Part shown: positions 1 to 8,511 of the stretch, piece after piece
Numbering within the stretch: position 1 is the first letter of the stretch
Layout: every line of letters begins with the position of its first letter
Origin: Candidatus Thermokryptus mobilis
Lineage (GTDB): Bacteria > Bacteroidota > Ignavibacteria > Kryptoniales > Kryptoniaceae
NCBI RefSeq assembly: GCF_900070205.1
Contig: NZ_FAOO01000009.1
Location: 1-64,000 of the forward strand
Reading direction: 5' to 3'
DNA length: 64,000 nt
Made by a program: the position numbers and the translations under genes
The notes under the pieces: model-generated
Told to the model about the DNA's origin: nothing
Databases searched by the model: none
The model's input: only the letters and a program-made list of their open reading frames with translations

Positions 1-95
1 AAAAGGGCGACAACGCCAACGACAACTGAAGTTAAAACGACCAAGGTTCTTCTTTTATTTCGCCATATGTTTCGCCAAGCAAGTTTCAGAAGCAT
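1..95 (-). CDS. FtsX-type ABC transporter permease, N-terminal fragment (cut by window edge)
   Basis: The ATG at 95-93 directly follows the TAA of the upstream permease fragment. It opens a frame that runs off the window. The 31 visible residues begin MLLKLAWRNIWRNKRRT and go into a hydrophobic valine-rich stretch. This is the cytoplasmic lead-in plus first membrane helix typical of MacB/LolC/FtsX-type permeases. Such permeases pair with an ATPase to move lipoproteins or other substrates out of the inner membrane. Two tandem permease genes are common in these loci. Only the first residues are visible, so subfamily and intactness cannot be judged. Confidence 0.75.
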   Translation of the reverse strand, partial: MLLKLAWRNIWRNKRRTLVVLTSVVVGVVAL

Positions 96-605
96 TTATG
101 TAAATCTTATGCCTTTTAAAGGTTCAAGCTTATATAACTTGTAAAGTGGGAATAAAGAGAAAACGATTGAAATAAATAACATACTCAATGTTGTGTTTAT
201 AAAAATTCTCGGTTTCAACGAGGATGTAAATTTTGGCTCAAAGCCAAACTCCTCATAGACAGCGATGTATTTTCCCCCAAGGTTTATAGGATTTTTAACT
301 AAATAATAATTGAACAAAAATCCAAGAAAATTCCCAAACAAAATCCCAATCAACGCAATAAAAATTACCTCAAAAAGGACAATCAAAACAAGATCTTTAT
401 TTTTAAAGCCGATCGCAAGGCAAATGCCAAATTCATTTGAACGCTCCAAAACAGACATTGATACGGTGTTAAATATTCCAAAAGCGACAATTACAATTAG
501 AAAAAAAAGAAATAAAATACCAGTGGCGTTATCAAAATCAATTGACTGTTTAAACTCGGGCATGGTTTCCTCCCAACTTAAAACAGCTAAACCATAATCC
601 TTCAA
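96..605 (-). pseudogene. FtsX-type ABC permease, C-terminal fragment only
   Basis: The 169 residues match only the C-terminal FtsX domain of a MacB-like permease. They start in the segment with LSWEETMPEFK, then helix 2, the conserved NTVSMSVLERSNEFGICLAIG loop, and two further helices ending in GIRFT. A normal protein of this family has about 400 residues, with a first helix and a large periplasmic domain; both are missing. The open frame begins at a TTG with no ribosome site. A TGA stops the same frame immediately upstream. Just before that point, in another frame, lies the start of a LolA-like gene, so the 5' half was lost by deletion or by a chimeric assembly. The stop is coupled to the next permease ATG (TAAATG). 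Confidence 0.8.
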
Positions 606-729
606 TCATTTCAATCACACCATAAGAGGTTTCACCCTTTATCTTCTCTTCTGAGCGCCTTATTATCTCATATGGGGTTTGCGCATAGAGGCAATTAATC
701 AAAATTAAAACTGAAATAAGCACTTGCAT
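550..729 (-). pseudogene. LolA-like outer-membrane lipoprotein-sorting protein, N-terminal fragment
   Basis: An ATG at 729-727, behind an AAAGGA-like ribosome site, opens a 59-codon frame too short for an intact gene. It encodes a signal peptide (MQVLISVLILINCLYAQ) and then PYEIIRRSEEKIKGETSYGV. That is the usual start of the outer-membrane lipoprotein-sorting (LolA-like) family found beside FtsX permeases in many bacteria. After about residue 41 the family likeness ends and the frame runs through the neighbouring permease in the wrong register to a TAA at 552-550. The gene is therefore fused out of frame to the permease remnant. The family call rests on a short N-terminus. Confidence 0.6.
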
Positions 730-740
730 CTTTAAGAAAG

Positions 741-989
741 CTATCCTTTAATGGCTTCAAATTTAAAAATTGAACCTATATCAATCTTCATCTCCTCGCA
801 GATCCTTTGAAGTGACTCAATCTCATCTTCAAAAAGTTCCCTCAACAACTCAACCACCGCCTTGCTTTCTTCACCGCTCCTGCAAGTCGTCCAAATATAG
901 CGACCCTTAAAATCAAGCTCAATTCTTGTAAATCCCTCGCCGAGCTTTTGAGTCCTCAATTCAAGATAGCCAAATTTTTTCCTTTCCAT
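741..989 (-). CDS. Hypothetical small protein (82 aa)
   Basis: I do not recognise this protein. It is soluble and charged. A beta-rich N-terminal half (RIELDFKGRYIWTTC) is followed by an acidic helical segment (VELLRELFEDEIESLQRICEEMK). There is no signal peptide or membrane segment. Its ATG follows the stop of the DUF4013 gene by one base, so it is very likely translated as the last gene of the 5'-nucleotidase/DUF4013 operon. The tight coupling and codon use like its neighbours support a real gene. Confidence 0.65.
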   Translation of the reverse strand: MERKKFGYLELRTQKLGEGFTRIELDFKGRYIWTTCRSGEESKAVVELLRELFEDEIESLQRICEEMKIDIGSIFKFEAIKG

Positions 990-990
990 A

Positions 991-1665
991 TCATAACTGA
1001 TTTTTATTTTTAGATTTGGATGCTTTTAAATAGAGTTCCCCGTAAAGATAATAGACAACAACATTTGCCCAAAAGGCAGTGAAAACTATGCCTATGAGAA
1101 AAATCACAAATCCAAGGGAGGCGAGAAACGAAAGAAAAACACTTAGAAGTAAAACAATTACAGCGTCACCGAAATTGTTACGAAACATTTCCAAAATTTC
1201 GGAGAAAGCAAAAGCATCGTTCAGCGATTCATTTTCAGCATACCTCCCAATGATAAATGGCAAAGCTAAATCAAACAAAATAAAATAAATGAACGCCGAA
1301 ATAAGAAAAAGCCAATAAATGTCACCGGAGTTCAACATCGCCACTATCTCCCTATTCTTAAATCCATTAAAGTCCGCTTCGAAAAATGACGACAAAACTA
1401 AAAGAAGAATTGGTGGGATCAAATAGACTAAAATAACTACCAGAATCTTAAACCCGTTTGAAATTTTATGACCGATGTTGTCCCAATCTGGTAAAAGTTG
1501 TTCTTCACCTTTTATCACACGCCTTGTCACCTCAACTAAATATCCATAATAAATTAACAGCGGGATTATCAAGAAAGAGAATAAAATCATCAAACCGCCG
1601 ACGACAATTTTAGCAAGCCAATTTTTCTCTTGAAAAACAAATTTAAAACCCCTCTCAATATTCAT
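991..1665 (-). CDS. DUF4013-type multi-pass membrane protein
   Basis: This 224-residue integral membrane protein has about five to six hydrophobic helices (roughly residues 18-42, 72-94, 110-135, 165-205). It opens with NIERGFKFVFQEKNWLAKIVVGG and continues PLLIYYGYLVEVTRRVIKGEEQLLPDWDN, the diagnostic layout of the DUF4013 family. The family has no established function. The start ATG overlaps the end of the 5'-nucleotidase gene by 11 bases, which indicates translational coupling. Confidence 0.8.
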   Translation of the reverse strand: MNIERGFKFVFQEKNWLAKIVVGGLMILFSFLIIPLLIYYGYLVEVTRRVIKGEEQLLPDWDNIGHKISNGFKILVVILVYLIPPILLLVLSSFFEADFNGFKNREIVAMLNSGDIYWLFLISAFIYFILFDLALPFIIGRYAENESLNDAFAFSEILEMFRNNFGDAVIVLLLSVFLSFLASLGFVIFLIGIVFTAFWANVVVYYLYGELYLKASKSKNKNQL

Positions 1666-3178
1666 TGCTCCCTCCTTTTTGTTTTGCTATGTCAATTATC
1701 CTCCCTTCAATTTTTGAATTTATAATTCTTTGCCTTTTCACCGCCTCAATAAATACGTCTCTATCAACTGCCCCCAAATTCTCAACTTTGACGCTATTTT
1801 GCGGGATTCCGAAAAGTTCGTATAAATGATCTGCAACCCAATTGTTCGTTACGATTGAATATCTCTTATTTTCATCAAGGGGTTTCCCACCGACTTCAAT
1901 TGAAATCACTCTCTCGCCGATATTCTTTCTTGAGTCAAAGACATATTTTATACCAGAAACTTGCATCAATTCAACCTTCCCAGAAGCTTGCCATTCAATC
2001 ATACTTTTAAGCGTTTTACCGTCAACTTCAAACACAACAAAAGTATTTCCAAATGGGTTTATTTCCCATATATCACGGACTTTTATCTCACCTTTTGGCA
2101 GGTCCTTCCTCAACCCACCCGAATTTTGAAAAGCAATATCCGTCTTCGCAAATTCCCTCATGACATCAGCTTCCCAATTCCCAAGATTGCTTTCGCCGTA
2201 GAAGTTTCTCTTCCAATCAACTTCAAGATAGCCGATAACCTCACCAAATTCTTTATCAACAATTTTTTCAAGTTCCTCAACTTTTTTTAACGCAATTGGA
2301 TCTGGCTCAATGACGCCATTTATTACACGAATTAACTTGCCATTATATGAATAAACCGAGTCACCATCAAGATCAATTTCAAGTTCAAGATATCCAAGAT
2401 ATTCACCTCTTGAGCCTGCTTGACAAATTATAGTTTTGTTGACATACTTCGGCTCAAATAAAGCAGTGTGACTATGCCCTCCAATTATAACGCCAATTTC
2501 AGGAAATTTAACCGCAATGATAGAATCGCCCTGAACCCCTATATGAGTTAGAGCTATAATTAAATCAACCTTTTCACTTTTCAATTTGCTGATATATTGC
2601 CTTAAAACTTTCTCAATGTCAAGAAGTTCAAGGTCCTTCAAGTTTTCTCTTAATGAAAGTTTAAAAAGTTCTGGAGTTATTAAGCCAATTATTCCAACTT
2701 TTGCCCTTCCTATTTTTTTGACTACATATGGCTTAACAAATAATTTTCCCTTTCGTTTATCCCAAAGATTTGCGCTTAAAACATTAAATTTGGCGATTTT
2801 TAAATTTTCCTCAAGTGATTCTCTTCCATAGTCAAACTCGTGATTCCCAAGCGTCATCGCATCCGGATTTATGATGTTCATCAATTCAATTTGTGATCTC
2901 CCCTTCGTTAATGATGAAACGGGCGTCCCTTGAAAATCATCTCCAGCGTTTAAAACGAGGACATTTTTTTGCTCTTTTCTAAATTTGTTTATCAACCCCA
3001 AAAGATTGGCTGTTCCTCCAACATAGCAAGGCGTATCGGCACAGATTGAACGCATCGGGTTATTTTGAGAGTGGAAATCGTTCCAATGAAGAATTAAAAT
3101 TTTTTCAATGTTCTGAGAAAACAGAAACTCGTATAGGACAAGAACAAGGAAAAATAACAGTGAGGCTCTCCGTTTCAT
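1655..3178 (-). CDS. Secreted 5'-nucleotidase / UDP-sugar hydrolase family metallophosphatase
   Basis: This is a two-domain periplasmic enzyme that probably removes phosphate from nucleotides. The metallophosphatase domain shows the ordered metal ligands HWNDFHSQ, NAGDDFQGTP, LGNHEFDYG, ALTHIGVQGD and GGHSHT. The C-terminal 5'-nucleotidase substrate domain follows (GNWEADVMREFAKTDIAFQNSGG, then NPFGNTFVVFEVDG). The start is taken at the ATG at 3178, because it begins a clean signal peptide (MKRRASLLFFLVLVLYEFLFSQ) behind an AGAAGGTG ribosome site. The frame is open 20 codons further upstream, but those residues are not signal-like. It is the first gene of a three-gene minus-strand operon with a promoter at 3210-3238. 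Confidence 0.9.
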   Translation of the reverse strand: MKRRASLLFFLVLVLYEFLFSQNIEKILILHWNDFHSQNNPMRSICADTPCYVGGTANLLGLINKFRKEQKNVLVLNAGDDFQGTPVSSLTKGRSQIELMNIINPDAMTLGNHEFDYGRESLEENLKIAKFNVLSANLWDKRKGKLFVKPYVVKKIGRAKVGIIGLITPELFKLSLRENLKDLELLDIEKVLRQYISKLKSEKVDLIIALTHIGVQGDSIIAVKFPEIGVIIGGHSHTALFEPKYVNKTIICQAGSRGEYLGYLELEIDLDGDSVYSYNGKLIRVINGVIEPDPIALKKVEELEKIVDKEFGEVIGYLEVDWKRNFYGESNLGNWEADVMREFAKTDIAFQNSGGLRKDLPKGEIKVRDIWEINPFGNTFVVFEVDGKTLKSMIEWQASGKVELMQVSGIKYVFDSRKNIGERVISIEVGGKPLDENKRYSIVTNNWVADHLYELFGIPQNSVKVENLGAVDRDVFIEAVKRQRIINSKIEGRIIDIAKQKGGSNEY

Positions 3179-3209
3179 ATCACAACACCTTCTTGTTTTC
3201 CGTTGCGTT

Positions 3210-3238
3210 AATATACAAAATGTTACCTTGATTATCAA
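3210..3238 (-). promoter_or_regulatory. Sigma-70-type promoter for the 5'-nucleotidase operon
   Basis: Read on the minus strand, TTGATA (3238-3233), a 17-base spacer and TATATT (3215-3210) form a near-consensus promoter. The ATG lies about 32 bases downstream of the -10 box. The -35 box is one arm of the palindrome CCTTGATTATCAAGG (3226-3240), which also holds the -35 of a divergent promoter. Confidence 0.65.
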
Positions 3239-3256
3239 GGAACGTTTTATTAACTT
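3228..3256 (+). promoter_or_regulatory. plsY: Probable divergent promoter for plsY-htrA-purB
   Basis: TTGATT (3228-3233), 17 bases and TAACTT (3251-3256) precede plsY by about 33 bases. The -10 is weaker than the opposing one. The two -35 boxes overlap inside one palindrome, so the two operons cannot easily be bound by polymerase at the same time. Confidence 0.45.
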
Positions 3257-3289
3257 TTATCAGACCGATTAAAAAATTTTTCAACTGGA

Positions 3290-3931
3290 ATGCGATACCT
3301 CACTTGGTTTCTGATTGGTTATTCGCTTGGTTCAATCCCAACCGCTTATATTTTCGTAAAGGTTTTCAATGGTATTGATATACGCAAAGCCGGAAGTGGA
3401 AATGTCGGTGCTCTTAATGCTTATGAAGTGTCTGGTTCTGTGTTGGTTGGTCTTTCGGTTCTTTTAATTGATATAATGAAGGGATATTTCGCTTTTAAGT
3501 TTAGCGAAAATTTATCCGATGGTGATGCGGTTGCCTGTCTGATAGCGGGAGCATCTGCTGTTTTAGGACATAATTTTTCAATTTGGATAAATTTTTACGG
3601 CGGTAGAGGTCTTGCAACCTCGCTCGGCGTCTTTTTAGCACTGAACCCGATATTAATCTTCATTTGGTGTCTCTTGTGGTTTATCGCATTTTTGAAGTTT
3701 AAATTGATCCATGCTGGAAACATATTGGCGACCGTTTCAACTCCGATAGCGATTTTACCATTTTTAAAATTTCTCAACTCATTTAGTTTCACAAAAATTG
3801 AAGACGTAAAATTCCTTGCGTTCATCTTAGTGATATCTTTGCTTATCTTTATTAAACACCTTAAACCGCTCTTTCAATTGATGCATCTGACAAAGGAAGG
3901 AAGCTATTTAAAAAATAAAAAACTTGAGTGA
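3290..3931 (+). CDS. plsY: Glycerol-3-phosphate acyltransferase PlsY
   Basis: This membrane enzyme transfers the acyl group from acyl-phosphate to glycerol-3-phosphate, the first step of phospholipid synthesis. The 213-residue length is normal. The three PlsY signatures are visible: KAGSGNVGALNAY, GHNFSIWINFYGGRGLATSLGV (arginine replaces the usual lysine of GGKG), and a late hydrophobic loop followed by FIKHLKPLFQL. There are about five membrane helices. The ATG at 3290 begins the typical N-terminal helix. Its stop overlaps the possible GTG start of htrA (GTGA), the usual sign of translational coupling. Confidence 0.93.
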   Translation: MRYLTWFLIGYSLGSIPTAYIFVKVFNGIDIRKAGSGNVGALNAYEVSGSVLVGLSVLLIDIMKGYFAFKFSENLSDGDAVACLIAGASAVLGHNFSIWINFYGGRGLATSLGVFLALNPILIFIWCLLWFIAFLKFKLIHAGNILATVSTPIAILPFLKFLNSFSFTKIEDVKFLAFILVISLLIFIKHLKPLFQLMHLTKEGSYLKNKKLE

Positions 3932-5172
3932 TAGAGATGAATTCAGCGGTTAAAAAGCGAAAGGTAAGTGTGATGTTTCTTTTGTCATTTTTTATCGTTC
4001 TGCTTGTTGGAATTTTAACCGGATATTCCCTTAATCCGTTAGTGGCGAAATTTTTAAACGAAGGTTTAAATGCGAGAGTTGAAAACACAAGCGACAAATT
4101 TTACTTAGAGGCGAAGCATGACGAGAACTCGCACTATGATGTTTCGCAGGAGCTTTACGACATAAGACACAACGCCATAACAAAAGCAGTTGCGAAAGCA
4201 AGTTCCGGTGTTGTTGGGATAAATGTCACTGCAATTGAAGAATACACGGATCCATTCTTCAAATTTTTTGAAGACGACCCCTTTTTTAGATATTTCTTCG
4301 GGGATAGATTTAAATATCGCGTTCCTGTAAGAAGTTTGGGTTCTGGATTTATAATCTCCCCCGATGGTTACATTGTTACGAACGATCATGTGATTGGAAA
4401 TGCAAGGGAAATAATCGTAACTCTATCAACCGGTGAAAAATATAAGGCAAAAGTCGTTGGGAAGGATTATGTCTCTGACATAGCTGTTTTAAAAATAGAG
4501 GCGGGTAAAAAACTTCCATATCTTGTTCTTGGTAACTCTGATGATATCATAATTGGTGAGTGGGTGATTGCGATGGGGAATCCATTTGGATTATTTGAGC
4601 TTGGGAATCAGCCAACGGTAACGGTTGGAGTAATAAGCGCAGTGAAAATGAACCTTCATTCGGTTGGTGGACGGATTTACAGGGATATGATCCAAACGGA
4701 CGCTGCAATAAACAGCGGTAATAGTGGCGGTCCACTTTTAAACGCATTGGGTGAGGTCATTGGAATTAACACTGTCATTTACACCCCAAATCAAGGGAAT
4801 GTTGGGGTTGGTTTCGCTATACCGATCAACAGGGCAAAAGCGATAATTAACGAGTTAATAAAAAAAGGTAAGATTGATAGAAACTTCAAAATAGGGATGA
4901 GAGTTCAAACGCTTGATGAGAACCTTGCGAGATATTTTAAGCTTCCCAAAGTTGAAGGCGTAATAGTTACAGATGTGGTTTCAGGAAGTCCAGCACAAAA
5001 GGCGGGATTTAAAGAAGGGGACTTAATTGTTGAAGTTAACAATGAGCCGATAAAAGATGACCAAACACTCATTGAGATAATCCAAATGGCAAAAGTTGGC
5101 GATGTTTTAAACTTTAAGGTGTTAAGGGACGGAAGAGAAATTTTCATAAAAATGAAACTTGAAAAATCATAA
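3928..5172 (+). CDS. HtrA/DegP-family S1C serine protease with one PDZ domain
   Basis: This envelope protease for misfolded proteins is anchored by an N-terminal helix (about residues 13-40, VMFLLSFFIVLLVGILTGYSL). Counting from the GTG at 3928, the catalytic triad is His154 (TNDHVIG), Asp184 (SDIAVLKI) and Ser266 (SGNSGGPL). A single PDZ domain occupies the last 95 or so residues (EGVIVTDVVSGSPAQKAGFKEGD). With one PDZ and a membrane anchor it resembles DegS or HtrA more than two-PDZ DegP. The GTG overlaps the plsY stop; an ATG at 3937, three codons on, is an equally possible start. Confidence 0.92.
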   Translation: MIEMNSAVKKRKVSVMFLLSFFIVLLVGILTGYSLNPLVAKFLNEGLNARVENTSDKFYLEAKHDENSHYDVSQELYDIRHNAITKAVAKASSGVVGINVTAIEEYTDPFFKFFEDDPFFRYFFGDRFKYRVPVRSLGSGFIISPDGYIVTNDHVIGNAREIIVTLSTGEKYKAKVVGKDYVSDIAVLKIEAGKKLPYLVLGNSDDIIIGEWVIAMGNPFGLFELGNQPTVTVGVISAVKMNLHSVGGRIYRDMIQTDAAINSGNSGGPLLNALGEVIGINTVIYTPNQGNVGVGFAIPINRAKAIINELIKKGKIDRNFKIGMRVQTLDENLARYFKLPKVEGVIVTDVVSGSPAQKAGFKEGDLIVEVNNEPIKDDQTLIEIIQMAKVGDVLNFKVLRDGREIFIKMKLEKS

Positions 5173-5183
5173 CTTCTTCAGAT

Positions 5184-6482
5184 ATGATCCCGAGATACAC
5201 AAGAGAAGAGATGGGAAGAATTTGGTCGGACGAAAACAAGTTTAACATTTGGCTTCAAATTGAGATTTTTGCCCTTGAAGCTAATTCAAAGCTTGGTCTT
5301 GTCCCAATTGATGCAGTTGATGAGATCAAGAGCAAAGCAAAATTTGACATCCAACGCATACTTGAAATTGAAAAAGTCGTTAAGCACGATGTCATTGCTT
5401 TTCTGACAAATCTCGCAGAAAATGTCGGAGAAGCGTCAAGGTATATCCATTATGGTATGACATCGTCAGATATACTTGACACATGTCTTGCGGTTCAAAT
5501 GAAGCAAGCTGGTGAGTTAATAATCTCTGAGCTTGAAAAACTTTCCGAAGTTTTAAAAGGGAAAGCGAAGGAACATAAATACACATTGATGATCGGCAGA
5601 ACGCATGGGGTTCACGCTGAGCCGATAACTCTTGGATTTAAATTTGCCCTTTGGTATGAGGAGACGAAAAGGAACATTGAGAGAATGAAAAGGGCTACGG
5701 AGAACATCGCATACGGAAAAATTTCTGGCGCGGTTGGAACTTATGATAATGTTGACCCATTCGTTGAAAAGTATGTATGTGAAAAGCTCGGTCTTAAAGT
5801 TGAACCTATCTCCACCCAGATAATCCAAAGGGATAGGCATGCGGAGTACTTAAACACGCTTGCTATAATTGCATCATCGCTTGAAAAGTTCGCCACAGAG
5901 ATAAGACATTTACAAAGGACAGAGGTTCTTGAAGCCGAAGAATATTTTTCTGAGGGGCAAAAAGGTTCTTCAGCTATGCCACATAAAAGAAATCCTGTAA
6001 GATGTGAGAGAATAGCAGGGCTAGCTCGCATTGTGAGAGCAAACGCAATCGCTGGAATGGAAAATATACCACTTTGGCACGAAAGAGATATATCCCACTC
6101 ATCTGTTGAAAGGGTCATAATCCCAGACAGCACAATCTTGGTTGATTTCATGCTTGATGAGATGATAGATATAATTGATAAACTTATCGTTTATCCGGAA
6201 AAGATGTTGAAAAATCTAAATCTGACAAACGGGTTGATCTTCTCACAAAAGGTTTTACTTGCACTTATTGAAAAAGGATTGACAAGGGAAACAGCTTATA
6301 AAATTGTCCAGAGGAATGCGATGAGATGTTGGCAAACGGGAGAAAGTTTCCTTGAGGTTTTAAAAAAAGACGAAGACATTATGAAGCATCTTGGGAACGG
6401 TGAGCTTGAAAAAATTTTTGACTATAAAAGCATCTTGGAAAAAATTGACTTCATCTTTGAAAAAATAGGAATTGAAAAATAA
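5184..6482 (+). CDS. purB: Adenylosuccinate lyase
   Basis: The enzyme cleaves adenylosuccinate to AMP and SAICAR to AICAR in purine synthesis. At 432 residues it is the usual bacterial length. The fumarase/aspartase superfamily signature SSAMPHKRNP sits at residues 262-271, with the flexible-loop serine. Other conserved parts are HYGMTSSDILDT (substrate binding), GRTHGVHAEP and HERDISHSSVER. It starts 11 bases after htrA and is the third gene of the plsY operon. Confidence 0.95.
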   Translation: MIPRYTREEMGRIWSDENKFNIWLQIEIFALEANSKLGLVPIDAVDEIKSKAKFDIQRILEIEKVVKHDVIAFLTNLAENVGEASRYIHYGMTSSDILDTCLAVQMKQAGELIISELEKLSEVLKGKAKEHKYTLMIGRTHGVHAEPITLGFKFALWYEETKRNIERMKRATENIAYGKISGAVGTYDNVDPFVEKYVCEKLGLKVEPISTQIIQRDRHAEYLNTLAIIASSLEKFATEIRHLQRTEVLEAEEYFSEGQKGSSAMPHKRNPVRCERIAGLARIVRANAIAGMENIPLWHERDISHSSVERVIIPDSTILVDFMLDEMIDIIDKLIVYPEKMLKNLNLTNGLIFSQKVLLALIEKGLTRETAYKIVQRNAMRCWQTGESFLEVLKKDEDIMKHLGNGELEKIFDYKSILEKIDFIFEKIGIEK

Positions 6483-6494
6483 AAAGATTTATCT

Positions 6495-6726
6495 ATGATC
6501 GCACAGATAGACAAGGGGAGAAATGTTTCCGACTTGACGGTTGGTGAACTTGTTGAGATAATAGAGGAAATAGTTGAGCGTAAGATTTGCGAGCTTGGTT
6601 TTGACCCCGATGAAGGTCATGAATTGAAACCCGAAATAATTGAACGACTGAAAAAATCTTTCGCCGAGACGGAATCAGGCAAGCGTGGTATAAGAAGTGG
6701 CTAAAAAACTCGGTCTTGAATGGTGA
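6495..6726 (+). pseudogene. Decayed antitoxin of a type II toxin-antitoxin pair
   Basis: The first 58 or so residues (VSDLTVGELVEIIEEIV, then FDPDEGHELKPEIIERLKKS) match the short antitoxins paired with RelE/ParE toxins. The original frame then ends at a TAA (6702-6704) after GIRSG. The expected C-terminus, VAKKLGLEW with its TGA, is still readable in another register from 6697 to 6726. That original stop overlaps the toxin ATG (ATGGTGA), the usual coupling of such pairs. A small indel around 6680-6695 therefore broke the gene. A truncated 69-residue product could still be made. Confidence 0.65.
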
Positions 6727-6915
6727 TTTACTCAGTTGAATTTACAGATGAAGATGAAAAAGATTTGGCGAGAATTGATAAGAACACGGTCCAAAGGATT
6801 TTAAACAAATTGAAGCCAGAGCGATTGAAAGGTGAGATGTAGGAAGACAAATTTAAGCTCAAGGTTGGAGATTACAGTTCATCTAATTGGTCATAGAAGT
6901 GAAATTTATAAATAA
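6720..6915 (+). pseudogene. Decayed RelE/ParE-type toxin
   Basis: Translation from the ATG at 6720 gives MVIYSVEFTDEDEKDLARID, then a helix with NKLKPERLKGE. This is the start of a RelE/ParE mRNA-interferase or gyrase-inhibitor fold. A TAG at 6840-6842 interrupts it. The frame continues as DKFKLKVGDY. In a +1 register the family's conserved end HLIGHRSEIYK and a stop can be read at 6880-6915. At least one nonsense codon plus one deletion/frameshift have inactivated it. The expected central strand (RVIYEI-type) is missing. Next to the broken antitoxin it is a dead module. Confidence 0.7.
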
Positions 6916-6933
6916 AAAAAGGAGAAACGACTT

Positions 6934-8427
6934 ATGGCAGAGGTATTCAAAAATTACATCAATGGCAAGTGGGTTGATGCAAAATCAGGGAAAACTTTTG
7001 AAAACAGAAATCCCGCCAATTGGGACGACATAATAGGAATTTTCCCGAAGTCGGGTCCTGAAGATGTTGAAGAAGCTGTTAAAGCAGCTCGTAAAGCATA
7101 TCAATCTTGGCGACTTGTCCCACCGCCGAAGCGAGCCGATATAATAAAAAAAGCAGCGGACTTACTCGTCCAGCGAAAAGAAGAGATAGCTCGTGAGATG
7201 ACCCGCGAGATGGGGAAAATTTTACTTGAAACCCGCGGTGATGTTCAAGAAGGAATTGACACTGGATATTATGCTGCTGGTGAGGGCAGGCGATTGTTCA
7301 GTTACACGACAACGTCTGAACTCCCGAACAAATTTGCCATGGCGATTCGCTTACCTGTCGGTGTTGCTGGGGTGATAACCCCGTGGAATTTCCCAATGGC
7401 TATCCCGACCTGGAAGATATTCCCGGCTCTTGTTGCGGGAAATACCGTTGTTTTCAAGCCAGCTTCTGATACACCTAAAACAGCAACAACGCTTGTTCAA
7501 ATCCTTGAAGAAGCTGGTGTTCCAGAAGGTGTTGTGAATCTCGTCCATGGTGGTGGTAACGAAGTCGGAATGGCAATCGTAAGACATCCCGATGTTGACC
7601 TTATAAGTTTCACAGGTTCAACAGCTGTTGGAAAGGTCATCTCAAGAGAAGCAGCTGATACACTAAAACGTGTTTCTCTTGAAATGGGTGGGAAAAATGC
7701 GCAAATTGTTTTAGAAGACGCAAATCTTGAGCTTGCGCTTGACGGAGTTCTCTGGGGTGCCTTTGGAACAGCTGGTCAAAGATGCACCGCAACAAGTAGA
7801 TTGATCCTTCACGAAGTGATATATGATCAATTCATTGAAATGCTTGTTGAACGCGTTAAAAAATTAAAAGTTGGGAATGGACTTGACGAATCAACTGAAA
7901 TGGGACCGATAATAAACGAAGCGCAATTAAATAAAATTCATCAATATGTTGAAATTGGTAAACAAGAAGGAGCAAAACTTCTGATCGGCGGTTACAGATT
8001 AACCGGTGGTGAATATGATAAAGGTTGGTTCTATGCCCCAACGATTTTTGTTGATGTTCATCCGAAGATGAGAATAGCGCAAGAAGAGATCTTTGGTCCC
8101 GTGCTTTGTGTGATAAAAGTTAAATCATTTGAAGAGGCAATTGAAGTTTTAAATGATACGGTTTATGGCTTGTCCTCATCAATTTACACTCGTGATGTTA
8201 ATAAAGCGTTCAAGGCGATTCGCGATATACAAGCTGGGATAACATATATAAACGCACCAACGATTGGCGCCGAAACGCATCTCCCATTTGGCGGAGTTAA
8301 GCAAACAGGAAACGGACACAGGGAAGGAGGATGGACAGTATTTGATTTCTTCACCGAGATAAAGACAGTTTATGTTGATTACAGCGATAAATTGCAAAGA
8401 GCACAGATTGATACTTACAAAGAGTGA
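6934..8427 (+). CDS. NAD(P)-dependent aldehyde dehydrogenase (ALDH superfamily)
   Basis: This enzyme oxidises an aldehyde or semialdehyde to its acid. It has the full 497-residue ALDH fold: the cofactor pocket residues [20 protein letters not shown] and FTGSTAVGK, general base Glu250 in [10 protein letters not shown], nucleophile Cys284 in [12 protein letters not shown], and EEIFGPVL near the C-terminus. The tail [20 protein letters not shown] followed by [13 protein letters not shown] resembles the aminoadipate/pyrroline-carboxylate-like semialdehyde dehydrogenases of several thermophiles. The substrate cannot be fixed from sequence alone. A strong GGAG ribosome site precedes the ATG. It stands alone after the dead toxin-antitoxin pair. 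Confidence 0.9.
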   Translation: MAEVFKNYINGKWVDAKSGKTFENRNPANWDDIIGIFPKSGPEDVEEAVKAARKAYQSWRLVPPPKRADIIKKAADLLVQRKEEIAREMTREMGKILLETRGDVQEGIDTGYYAAGEGRRLFSYTTTSELPNKFAMAIRLPVGVAGVITPWNFPMAIPTWKIFPALVAGNTVVFKPASDTPKTATTLVQILEEAGVPEGVVNLVHGGGNEVGMAIVRHPDVDLISFTGSTAVGKVISREAADTLKRVSLEMGGKNAQIVLEDANLELALDGVLWGAFGTAGQRCTATSRLILHEVIYDQFIEMLVERVKKLKVGNGLDESTEMGPIINEAQLNKIHQYVEIGKQEGAKLLIGGYRLTGGEYDKGWFYAPTIFVDVHPKMRIAQEEIFGPVLCVIKVKSFEEAIEVLNDTVYGLSSSIYTRDVNKAFKAIRDIQAGITYINAPTIGAETHLPFGGVKQTGNGHREGGWTVFDFFTEIKTVYVDYSDKLQRAQIDTYKE

Positions 8428-8511
8428 TGTCGCTGACTTTGAAACGAAAATTTGTCGGGGTTCGTTTAAATTTTTAGAAATAAAACTCAAAAATCACGGA
8501 GGCGTTTTAAA

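Noticed and set aside
5741-6151. 136-codon minus-strand open frame inside purB
   Set aside because: Complement of a complete, well-conserved purB; its peptide has no family features.
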